Origin: Spirochaetota bacterium
GTDB lineage: Bacteria; Spirochaetota; UBA12135; COTS27; JAFLEE01
Assembly (NCBI GenBank): GCA_017302015.1
Contig: JAFLEE010000109.1
Location: forward strand, 1-14,028
DNA length: 14,028 nucleotides
Reading direction: 5' to 3'
Within the stretch, counting starts at the first letter, position 1. Each line of letters opens with the position of its first letter. The position numbers and the translations under genes are program-made. Of this stretch, positions 7,237-13,394 are shown one piece after another. The notes beneath the pieces were generated by a model. That model had not been told where the DNA came from. It did not search any database and worked only from the letters and a program-made list of their open reading frames with translations.

Positions 7237-7267
7237 GAAGGGAGCGGCCCCCTGCGGGTCCCCCTTC
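7237..7267 (+). promoter_or_regulatory. Inverted repeat covering the murE upstream region
   Basis: GAAGGG at 7237-7242 can pair with CCCTTC at 7262-7267, with an inner CCC/GGG pairing (7250-7252 with 7256-7258). The structure ends two bases before the murE ATG and takes up the only purine-rich stretch (GAAGGGAG) that could resemble a Shine-Dalgarno, which in any case is too far from the ATG. It may lower or control murE translation. The pairing was found by eye, with no energy calculation. Confidence 0.35.
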
Positions 7268-7269
7268 CC

Positions 7270-8793
7270 ATGGAACATTCCGACCCAATCGTCTCCTGGC
7301 TCCACCAACGGGGTCTGCACGCCAGCGGCCTCGCCGCGGCGCTGGCGCGGGCAACGCGGCTGACCGTCGATTCCCGCAAGGTCGACGAATGCTCCGGCTT
7401 CATCGCCATCCGCGGGGCCAACCACGACGGGCACGCCTTCCTCGGCGAGGTGGTAAAGCGGGCCCCCTTCGTGGTGGTGGATAAGAATTGGAATCCCGGG
7501 GCCGAATTCCCGGGCCGAGTCCCGGTGCTTCGGGTGGACGATCCCCTGGAGTTCAGCCGCGATTTCGCCGCGGAGTTCTACGGGCATCCTTCCCGCGACC
7601 TGCGCCTCCTCGGGGTCACCGGCACCAACGGCAAGACCACGAGCACCTTCCTCCTTGAAGCCCTCTCCAACGCGGAAGGCCGCCATCCCGGGGTCATCGG
7701 CACCATCGAAACCCGATTCGGCGGGAAATCGGTCCCGGCGGCCAATACGACCCCCGACGCGGTGGAACTCCAAACCCTCCTCCACGAGATTCGCGCGGCG
7801 GGGGTCGATACCGTGTGCATGGAGATCTCTTCCCACGCCCTCCATCAGGGGCGCGTGCGGGGGCTCCAACTCGACGCCCTCATCTTCACGAACCTCACCC
7901 CCGACCACCTCGACTACCACGGCGACATGGATGCCTACCTCGAAGCCAAACTCCTGGGCTTCGACCTCCTGGACGAGAGCCCCAAGGTCGCCAAACGCGC
8001 GGCGGTCTGGGCGGGCATCGACCGGCGGGAAATCCTCATGCGCCGGCTCACGGGCCGGGCGTTCGAAAACCGAATTTTTGGCATCGAGCCCCAGGGCTTC
8101 ACGGGCCTGTCGTTCCGCGTCGTCGAGCAGACCTTCCACGGGAGCCGCGGCGTCCTGCTCTGGCGGGGCGAGGCGATTTGGGAGGGGCTCCTCACGCTGG
8201 TGGGCGATTTCAATATCCTCAACGCGTTGGGCTGCCTCGCCTGCTGGCTCCATACGGGGCAATCGCGGTCCGCCTTGCGCGAGCAGGCGGCCTTGGGCAT
8301 GGACGCGATCAATCGGGTGCGCGTGCCCGGCCGCCTCGAGCCGATCCCTTCCCCGAAAGGCGGGATGGTCTTCGTGGACTACGCCCATACGCCGGACGCC
8401 CTGGAGAACATCCTGCGCACCCTCGGTCGCCTGCCCCATAAGCGCCTCGTGTGCGTCTTCGGCTGCGGCGGCGACCGCGACCGGACCAAGCGGCCCGTCA
8501 TGGGGCGCCTCGCCGGGTCGATGGCCGATTTCTGCTACCTCACGAGCGATAACCCGCGCACCGAAGACCCCGCCTCCATCCTCGCCATGATCGAGGCCGG
8601 GCTGCGGGAAGTCAGCACCGACTACCTCGTGGTCGAGAACCGCGAAGAGGCCATCCGCCTCGCCGCCGAGGGCCTGGGCGAGGGCGAAATTCTCGTGATC
8701 GCCGGGAAGGGCCACGAGGATTACCAGATCCTCGGGAAGAGTAAAATCCACTTCGACGACCGGGAACTGGCACGCAAATACCTGCGGGCCTGA
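7270..8793 (+). CDS. murE: UDP-MurNAc-L-Ala-D-Glu:meso-diaminopimelate ligase
   Basis: MurE adds the third amino acid of the stem peptide in the cytosol, using ATP. In 507 residues the parts are: the N-terminal UDP-substrate domain with TVDSRKV at 32-38, the P-loop GVTGTNGKTT at 115-124, NTTPDA at 159-164, the likely carbamylated lysine K227 in YLEAKLLGF, NRVRVPGRLE at 348-357, YAHTPDAL at 371-378 and the C-terminal SDNPRTEDP block at 426-434 with GKGHEDYQ at 479-486. DNPR is the signature for meso-diaminopimelate rather than lysine. The ATG at 7270 has no proper Shine-Dalgarno and lies just after an inverted repeat. The gap to the ftsL-like gene is 69 bp, and mraY follows after 17 bp. The usual partner murF is absent from the window and not fused here. 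Confidence 0.96.
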   Translation: MEHSDPIVSWLHQRGLHASGLAAALARATRLTVDSRKVDECSGFIAIRGANHDGHAFLGEVVKRAPFVVVDKNWNPGAEFPGRVPVLRVDDPLEFSRDFAAEFYGHPSRDLRLLGVTGTNGKTTSTFLLEALSNAEGRHPGVIGTIETRFGGKSVPAANTTPDAVELQTLLHEIRAAGVDTVCMEISSHALHQGRVRGLQLDALIFTNLTPDHLDYHGDMDAYLEAKLLGFDLLDESPKVAKRAAVWAGIDRREILMRRLTGRAFENRIFGIEPQGFTGLSFRVVEQTFHGSRGVLLWRGEAIWEGLLTLVGDFNILNALGCLACWLHTGQSRSALREQAALGMDAINRVRVPGRLEPIPSPKGGMVFVDYAHTPDALENILRTLGRLPHKRLVCVFGCGGDRDRTKRPVMGRLAGSMADFCYLTSDNPRTEDPASILAMIEAGLREVSTDYLVVENREEAIRLAAEGLGEGEILVIAGKGHEDYQILGKSKIHFDDRELARKYLRA

Positions 8794-8810
8794 CCCTCCC
8801 CAGGAACCCC

Positions 8811-9923
8811 ATGCTCTACCACCTGATCTACCCCCTCCACGAACAACTCAGCGGGCTCAACGTCTTCCGCTACATCACCTTCCGCACGGCGCTGGCGGTG
8901 CTCATCAGTTTCGCGATCTTCGTGTTCTTCGGCAAACCGGTCATCCGCCTGCTGGCGAAATGGACGGGCAAGGCGATGCGCCCCGATACCCCCGAGGCCC
9001 ACCGCAAGAAGGCCGGTACGCCCAGCATGGGGGGAATCCTCATCGTCCTGAGCGTGCTGGTCTCCATCCTCCTCACGGGCAACCTCGCCAATCCCAACGT
9101 GCTCCTCCTCATGGCGGCCCTCCTCGGCTACGGGGCCCTGGGCTTCTTCGACGATTACCTCAAGGAAGTCCGCAAAGACGGCAAGGGCGTCTCGGGGAAG
9201 GTGAAGATGGCCTTCCAGGTGCTCCTGGCCGTCTCCCTCGTCTCCTATTTCGTCTACGGGAACCCGAACCGGTACCTCTTCTTCAACGCCCCCATCCACG
9301 AACTGAGGATCTTCGAGGTCTCCATTCCCTTCCTCACCTATAGCCACCTGAACATGGGTTGGCTCTATCCCCCGTTCGCGGTGTTCATCCTCGTCGCCTC
9401 GAGCAACGCCGTGAACCTCACCGACGGCCTCGATGGCCTGGCCATCGGCCTCACGCTCTTCGTCGTGATCGCCTATACCGGCATCGCCTACCTCTCGGGC
9501 CACCACAATATGGCCAATTACCTCCACATCCCCTTCATCCCCCAGATCGGCGAGATCACGGTCTTCACGGGCGCCCTGGCCGGGGCCTGCCTCGGGTTCC
9601 TGCTCTTCAATGCCCATCCCGCCCAGGTCTTCATGGGCGATACCGGTTCCCTCGCCCTCGGCGGGGTCCTGGGCATGCTGGCCCTGGTGCTCAAGCAGGA
9701 GATCCTCCTCGGGATCATCGGCGGCGTCTTCGTCATCGAGACCCTCTCGGTCATCATCCAGGTCTGGTCCTTCCGCCTGCGCAAGAAGCGGGTGTTCAAG
9801 ATGGCCCCGATCCACCACCACTTCGAACTCTCCGGTTGGCACGAGAACAAGATCATCATCCGCTTCTGGGTCGCCGGAGCGGTGCTCGCGCTCTTCGCCC
9901 TCGCGACCCTCAAGATCCGTTAG
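8811..9923 (+). CDS. mraY: Phospho-MurNAc-pentapeptide transferase
   Basis: MraY transfers phospho-MurNAc-pentapeptide to undecaprenyl phosphate, making lipid I in the inner membrane. The 370-residue protein has about ten hydrophobic segments and the family motifs: FFDDYLK with D114 and D115, NLTDGLDGLA at 202-211, FMGDTGSLALGG at 274-285 and the histidine-rich PIHHHFE at 333-339. Length and motifs match the usual enzyme. An AGGAA at 8802-8806 sits four bases before the ATG. It follows murE by 17 bp. Downstream, murD and ftsW would be usual, but here a release-factor-like gene begins five bases after the mraY stop. Confidence 0.97.
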   Translation: MLYHLIYPLHEQLSGLNVFRYITFRTALAVLISFAIFVFFGKPVIRLLAKWTGKAMRPDTPEAHRKKAGTPSMGGILIVLSVLVSILLTGNLANPNVLLLMAALLGYGALGFFDDYLKEVRKDGKGVSGKVKMAFQVLLAVSLVSYFVYGNPNRYLFFNAPIHELRIFEVSIPFLTYSHLNMGWLYPPFAVFILVASSNAVNLTDGLDGLAIGLTLFVVIAYTGIAYLSGHHNMANYLHIPFIPQIGEITVFTGALAGACLGFLLFNAHPAQVFMGDTGSLALGGVLGMLALVLKQEILLGIIGGVFVIETLSVIIQVWSFRLRKKRVFKMAPIHHHFELSGWHENKIIIRFWVAGAVLALFALATLKIR

Positions 9924-9928
9924 CCGCC

Positions 9929-10306
9929 ATGTACCCGGTGCGCCCCGAGAAGGCGAAGGAATTGGAGGCCCGCCTGGCGCGCCTCAAGGTGCGGGAGTCC
10001 GACCTCGACGAGCAATTCATCCGGTCCCAGGGGGCCGGGGGCCAGCACGTGAACAAGAGTTCCACCTGCGTGCTCCTCACCCACCTGCCCACGGGCATCC
10101 AGGTGAAGGCCCAGGAGAACCGCAGCCAATCCCTCAACCGGTTCCAGGCCCGGCGGCGACTCTGCGAACTGCTGGAGGCGCGCATCCCCGTCCCCGACGC
10201 CCCCCGGCGCAAACCCCCCAAGAAACGGAAACAGAAGGATCGGCTTCGACGGCGCCGGGCCAAAAAATACGCGCCGCCTTCCTTCGATCCCAGGGGCGGG
10301 GACTAG
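9929..10306 (+). CDS. Release-factor-like GGQ protein (likely ribosome rescue)
   Basis: The 125-residue product has an RF-1 domain with GAGGQHVNK at about 35-43, where the GGQ loop reaches the peptidyl-transferase centre and hydrolyses peptidyl-tRNA, followed by THLPTGIQVK and the RSQSLNRFQARR helix. It lacks the codon-reading domains of RF1 and RF2. The C-terminus is strongly basic (KKRKQK and RLRRRRAKK). This architecture fits the small bacterial release-factor-like proteins related to ArfB and mitochondrial C12orf65/MTRFR, which release stalled chains without a stop codon. The RSQSLNR helix and basic tail resemble the MTRFR-like group more than classical ArfB (judged from memory). The ATG at 9929 gives a complete domain; the longer upstream frame is inside mraY. 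There is no Shine-Dalgarno and the gap to mraY is five bases, so it is probably translated by coupling. It ends the operon. Confidence 0.85.
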   Translation: MYPVRPEKAKELEARLARLKVRESDLDEQFIRSQGAGGQHVNKSSTCVLLTHLPTGIQVKAQENRSQSLNRFQARRRLCELLEARIPVPDAPRRKPPKKRKQKDRLRRRRAKKYAPPSFDPRGGD

Positions 10307-10309
10307 ATC

Positions 10310-10354
10310 GCCGTCCCGGGGAGGGGGACCCTCCCGGTCAAGCGGCGGTTTTTT
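10310..10354 (+). terminator. Intrinsic terminator of the rsmH-mraY operon
   Basis: A GC-rich stem (GGGAGGG at 10319-10325, loop GGA, CCCTCCC at 10329-10335, extended by CC/GG with one bulged G) lies inside an outer GCCG/CGGC pairing (10310-10313 with 10343-10346) and is followed by six T at 10349-10354. It begins four bases after the stop codon of the GGQ gene and just before the next promoter. Confidence 0.85.
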
Positions 10355-10357
10355 CAT

Positions 10358-10385
10358 TTGACGGCGTTCGATTAGACGCTACAAT
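10358..10385 (+). promoter_or_regulatory. Sigma70-type promoter of the TerB-like gene
   Basis: TTGACG (10358-10363, five of six consensus bases) and TACAAT (10380-10385, five of six) are separated by 16 bp. The start of transcription would be near 10392, giving a leader of about 30 bases. An imperfect inverted repeat (GTGGAGCG with CGCTTCCAC, 10390-10408) covers the start site and could be a leader hairpin or an operator. This is the best-formed complete promoter in the window. Confidence 0.75.
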
Positions 10386-10420
10386 AACCGTGGAGCGAGC
10401 GCTTCCACGCGAGAGCGAAC

Positions 10421-10861
10421 ATGAAAAACGAAAATGCCCCGACGATCCTCCCCGACGACGAGAAGACCCAGGTCCTGGGCGCCGTGGTCCACCTCATGCG
10501 CGAGGCGGGCTTCTCCGACGGCTTCTTTTCCCCCGAGGAGCAGGCGGCCTTCCAGAGCGAACTCGACTCCATGGAACTCTCCGTCTTCAAAGATATCAGC
10601 CATGAGCACATGGAAGCGATCCTGCGCCGCATCGACGTCGACATCAAGAAACTCGGCCTCGAACCGGTGACGCGGAAAGCCCTGGGCACCCTGAAAGACA
10701 AGGCCCTCCAGGAGCGCGTCTTCGCCGCGGCGCTGCATATCGCCCGCGCCGGCGGCAAGGTCGTCCCCGAAGAACTCAAATACCTGAAGCGCCTGAAGGA
10801 GAAATTCCATTTCTCCGACGCCCAAGTCGAGGCCCTCGTCAAGAAAACCGTTTCGGCCTGA
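10421..10861 (+). CDS. TerB-like helical cytosolic protein
   Basis: The product has 146 residues, no signal peptide and no membrane segment, and is helical and charged. It looks like a TerB-family domain: LMREAGFSDGFFSPEEQAAF near residues 25-44 and AGGKVVPEELKYL near 109-121 match the paired helices with an acidic site (DG or GG, then PEE) of that fold. TerB domains occur in tellurite-resistance and stress systems and in DjlA-type proteins; the biochemical role is not settled. It stands alone between a terminator and a convergent operon, with its own promoter, and no other ter gene is visible, so tellurite resistance should not be assumed. The start ATG fits the leader; only a weak GAGAGCGA precedes it. 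Confidence 0.65.
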   Translation: MKNENAPTILPDDEKTQVLGAVVHLMREAGFSDGFFSPEEQAAFQSELDSMELSVFKDISHEHMEAILRRIDVDIKKLGLEPVTRKALGTLKDKALQERVFAAALHIARAGGKVVPEELKYLKRLKEKFHFSDAQVEALVKKTVSA

Positions 10862-10877
10862 CCCCGTTCCCGCCGAG

Positions 10878-10902
10878 CCCCCCGATCGGGGGGATCCCCG
10901 AT
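10878..10902. terminator. Bidirectional hairpin between convergent genes
   Basis: A perfect palindrome, CCCCCCGATCGGGGGG at 10878-10893, overlaps a second inverted repeat, ATCGGGG (10885-10891) with CCCCGAT (10896-10902); the two are mutually exclusive folds. It lies in the 45-bp gap between the ends of the TerB-like gene and the NlpC/P60 gene, where a shared terminator is expected. Neither side has a clear T-run, so its efficiency is uncertain. Confidence 0.5.
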
Positions 10903-10906
10903 TCCC

Positions 10907-12259
10907 CTATTTCTCGGCCGCCGCGGCGAAGCCGGAGAAGTATGCGCCCAAGACATAGGAGGTGCCCTGGGGATCGTCGGAGGATTGGCGGCGGATGAAA
11001 TTATTGAGTACTTTACCCGATTCGTCCTGGTAGACGGTGGGCTTGAGCAGGTTCATCTTGTAGACCTTGATGCCCTTGCTGCAATGGTGGATGACGCTCA
11101 CCGTGCCGTCGGGATCGACGCTCTCGACGATGCCGATATGGGTGAAGGAGTCGTCCATACGGCGGTTTCCGTTATAGTCCCAGGTATTGTCGAAGAAGAC
11201 CAGGTCGGCGGGTTTGGGGAGTTTGTTGAAGTTCACCTTGCCGAGACCCTTGTAGGTCGCGAAGATACGGGGCACGCCGCCGAGCATGCCCTGGTATTCG
11301 GGCTTGCCGTAATCGCGGGTCAAGTCGATGTCATGGGCCCAGTAGATGCGCGCGACGGTGCCTTGGCAATCGTAGAGGAAGGATTTTCCCCGGAAGACCT
11401 CGCCGTCGGCCCAGCGCGTGTCGACGAGGCTCCTGGCCGTTTGGACGATCTTGGCCCGCAGCGCGGCGTCGTTGGCCGGCGGCGGGGCGGCGGGCGCGGC
11501 CGCCTTCTGGAGGATCTCGATGCGCCGCTTGAGCGCTTTCAGGTCGGCGGCGTAGAAATCGGCCTCCGGTTCCATGATGGAGACGGCCTTCTGGTAATAG
11601 GAAAGGGCCTCGGGGAAGCGCTTCTGGTTCACGTAGCAATCCCCCATTTTCCCGAGGGCCTTCACTTGCAGGGTGCCCAAGGCGGGGGATTTGGCCAGGC
11701 CCTTCTTGTAGTAATCGAGGGCCTTGGCGTAGTCGTTATCGAACTTGAAATAATAGTCGGCGGTGGTCAGGTACAGGAAGGAGAGGGAGGACTCCTCGTC
11801 TTTCCGCTGCTGCGATTCGACCATGCTCGCACGCCGGAGCAGGACGGCTTCCATCTGCCCCTTGAATTGCTCGAGGGTATTGGTCTCCATCCCGGGGAAG
11901 GCGGTGGGGCCGCCGACGCCCGAAAGGGCCTTGTTCACGGCCTTGATGTCCCCGTTCCACTCCAGCAGCCGGAGCACGGCGTACCAATCCCGGTCGACGA
12001 GGTAATCGCCCACCTTGACCTGCGCGGCGTTCTCCCCGAAATCGAGGGCCGCGAAGCGGTCCTTGACCTGGGTCACCGGCCCGCGGCGGTCGGTGAGTTC
12101 CCGGCTGAAGAGGAAATGCGCCTCGCCCTTCACCGCGGTGCCCTCGTCGAGCATGCGGCCGAAGAGGGTGCTCCCCTTGACCCCTTCGACCCGGATGACC
12201 GAGGCCGGGACCGTGGCGAGAAGGATGAGCGCGGGGAGGAGGGTGCGGAGCGTTTTCAT
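10907..12259 (-). CDS. Secreted TPR and NlpC/P60-type endopeptidase
   Basis: The 450-residue product begins with a signal peptide (about 1-20, no lipobox), has an unrecognised N-terminal region, TPR-like repeats at about 160-250 (FDNDYAKALDYYKKGL, then RFPEALSYYQKAV), an Ala/Pro linker at 253-263 and a C-terminal cysteine-peptidase domain. The catalytic set of an NlpC/P60 enzyme is visible: C298 in FLYDCQGTV, H374 in FTHIGIVES and H391 in SVIHH, with PADLVFF at 350-356 matching the usual GDLVFF. Such enzymes cut stem-peptide bonds in peptidoglycan. It follows the MltC-like gene by ten bases, and GAGGGG overlapping that gene's stop is its ribosome binding site. Pairing a glycan cutter with a peptide cutter suggests joint wall turnover. 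The precise bond cut is unknown, and an inactive or amidase-like role cannot be excluded. Confidence 0.8.
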   Translation of the reverse strand: MKTLRTLLPALILLATVPASVIRVEGVKGSTLFGRMLDEGTAVKGEAHFLFSRELTDRRGPVTQVKDRFAALDFGENAAQVKVGDYLVDRDWYAVLRLLEWNGDIKAVNKALSGVGGPTAFPGMETNTLEQFKGQMEAVLLRRASMVESQQRKDEESSLSFLYLTTADYYFKFDNDYAKALDYYKKGLAKSPALGTLQVKALGKMGDCYVNQKRFPEALSYYQKAVSIMEPEADFYAADLKALKRRIEILQKAAAPAAPPPANDAALRAKIVQTARSLVDTRWADGEVFRGKSFLYDCQGTVARIYWAHDIDLTRDYGKPEYQGMLGGVPRIFATYKGLGKVNFNKLPKPADLVFFDNTWDYNGNRRMDDSFTHIGIVESVDPDGTVSVIHHCSKGIKVYKMNLLKPTVYQDESGKVLNNFIRRQSSDDPQGTSYVLGAYFSGFAAAAEK

Positions 12260-12269
12260 GGCGGACCCC

Positions 12270-13322
12270 TCAAAGACCCTTGTATTGCAGGCGGGCCTTC
12301 GGAACGTTGATGAGGTAATGCTTCGTTTCGTCGGGCATATAGGCGTGGAGCGCCTTGAAGAAATTGGCGTCGGTATCGGCCATGGCGGCCGGGTTCTTCG
12401 AGGCGAAGGCCACGGAGCGTCCGCAGCCGGCGTTATAACCGGCGATGGCGAGCATCTCCCATTTATAGGTCTTGGCCTTGTATTTGCCGAGCCAACCGTC
12501 CCACGTCATGTATTGCATCAGGAGGGCCGTCCCCAGGTTCGCGTTGAGTTCGGCGTTCTTGAGCTTGTGGGAGGGGACGTCCTGCTTCTCGCCGAAGACC
12601 GAAAGCGCGGCGTCATGGGCCCCGACCTTCGGGGTGAGCTGCATGAGGCCGTAGGCGATCCCGTTGTCGGCGTAGGGGTTGAAGGTGGACTCGCATTCCA
12701 TGACCGCGAGGATCAGGTCGACGGGCACCCCGTAGCGCTCGCCGCATTTGCGGGCCAGGGGCACGTAGAGTTTGGCGCGCTCGGTCATCTGGTTCGCCAC
12801 CATGGGCACTTGGACGGTGTACTTCACCTTGGCGGTGCCGTCGGGGGCGGTGTAGGTTTCCCGTTGGGGGGCCGCGAGGGCCTCCTTCTCTTTCGCCGGA
12901 TCGATCTGGTTCTTGAGCACCTGGACCCCGGTGCCGTCCACATTGGTCTCGGCGGCTTTGAGTTGGTCCTTGATCTTCTTGAGCAGGTCGTCTTTCAGGA
13001 GTTTTTCCCGGGAAACGTCTTCGATGACTTCGACGGCGACGAAGCCCTTCTCGAACTCGATCTTCGTCTTTCCCTTCCCGTCTTCAGTGTAGTCGACGAA
13101 GACCTTCTTGTCGCTGCGGTCGACCTTGCCCCAGGCGTTGGAGAGCCGCGTCGAAAGCCGGTTAAACCGTTCGTCGATGCGCCGTTCGGCCTCGAAGCGG
13201 CGGTCGTCCAGGAGTTTACTCGCATCGCCCCATTTTTTCTCGATGCGCTCGAGCCCACCCTGTTGGGCGGATACGAACGAGGCGGAGAGGAGGAAGAGAG
13301 CGAAGGGGGCGATTTTCCGCAT
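12270..13322 (-). CDS. mltC: MltC-like soluble lytic transglycosylase
   Basis: The 350 residues start with a signal peptide cleaved near VSA-QQ (about residue 19), then an MltC-type N-terminal domain (WGKV followed by VFVDYTEDGKGKTKIEFEKG, about 64-93), then an SLT domain. The catalytic glutamate is E211 in MECESTFNPYA, with YGLMQLTP at 224-231 and AGYNAG at 294-299. It cuts glycan strands to 1,6-anhydro products. E. coli MltC is an outer-membrane lipoprotein of 359 residues; here no lipobox cysteine is present, so the enzyme should be free in the periplasm. The start ATG has GAGG shortly upstream. It heads a two-gene operon with the NlpC/P60 gene. Overall length and domain order agree with MltC, but identity beyond the family level is inferred. 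Confidence 0.88.
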   Translation of the reverse strand: MRKIAPFALFLLSASFVSAQQGGLERIEKKWGDASKLLDDRRFEAERRIDERFNRLSTRLSNAWGKVDRSDKKVFVDYTEDGKGKTKIEFEKGFVAVEVIEDVSREKLLKDDLLKKIKDQLKAAETNVDGTGVQVLKNQIDPAKEKEALAAPQRETYTAPDGTAKVKYTVQVPMVANQMTERAKLYVPLARKCGERYGVPVDLILAVMECESTFNPYADNGIAYGLMQLTPKVGAHDAALSVFGEKQDVPSHKLKNAELNANLGTALLMQYMTWDGWLGKYKAKTYKWEMLAIAGYNAGCGRSVAFASKNPAAMADTDANFFKALHAYMPDETKHYLINVPKARLQYKGL

Positions 13323-13349
13323 GGAGGACCTCAGGGTGGGATTGGGTGA

Positions 13350-13378
13350 ATGTTACAGGAGAAAGCGGGCTTTTTCCA
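13350..13378 (-). promoter_or_regulatory. Candidate promoter of the mltC-NlpC/P60 operon
   Basis: On the minus strand TGGAAA (13373-13378, four of six) and TAACAT (13350-13355) are 17 bp apart. Transcription would begin near 13343, leaving a leader of about 20 bases with the GAGG site. It faces the start of the divergent hydrolase gene within a 72-bp gap. Confidence 0.4.
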
Positions 13379-13381
13379 CCG

Positions 13382-13387
13382 TAAAAT
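13382..13387 (+). promoter_or_regulatory. -10 box TAAAAT placed for a leaderless transcript
   Basis: TAAAAT is followed by seven G and then the ATG of the hydrolase gene at 13395. A start seven bases after the box would fall on or next to the ATG. The G-run cannot be a Shine-Dalgarno in such a transcript because it would lie upstream of the 5' end. No clear -35 is visible. Confidence 0.4.
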
Positions 13388-13394
13388 GGGGGGG

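Noticed and set aside
6922-8751. A 609-codon open frame on the minus strand, antisense to the ftsL-like gene and murE
   Set aside because: Low-complexity composition and no domain; murE on the plus strand is intact, so this is a shadow.
8721-9842. A 373-codon open frame antisense to mraY
   Set aside because: The Glu/Asp/His-rich product without motifs mirrors mraY codons.
9359-9928. Extended N-terminus for the GGQ gene, inside mraY
   Set aside because: Out-of-frame shadow of mraY; the ATG at 9929 gives a complete RF-1 domain of normal size.
10421-10861. Tellurite-resistance operon
   Set aside because: Only a single TerB-like domain is present, with no terC, terD or related gene, so resistance cannot be inferred.
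10985-12310. A 441-codon open frame antisense to the NlpC/P60 gene
   Set aside because: No recognisable domain; the minus-strand gene has a signal peptide, TPR repeats and a catalytic triad.
12015-13349. A 444-codon open frame antisense to mltC
   Set aside because: Composition typical of high-GC shadow frames; mltC motifs are intact.
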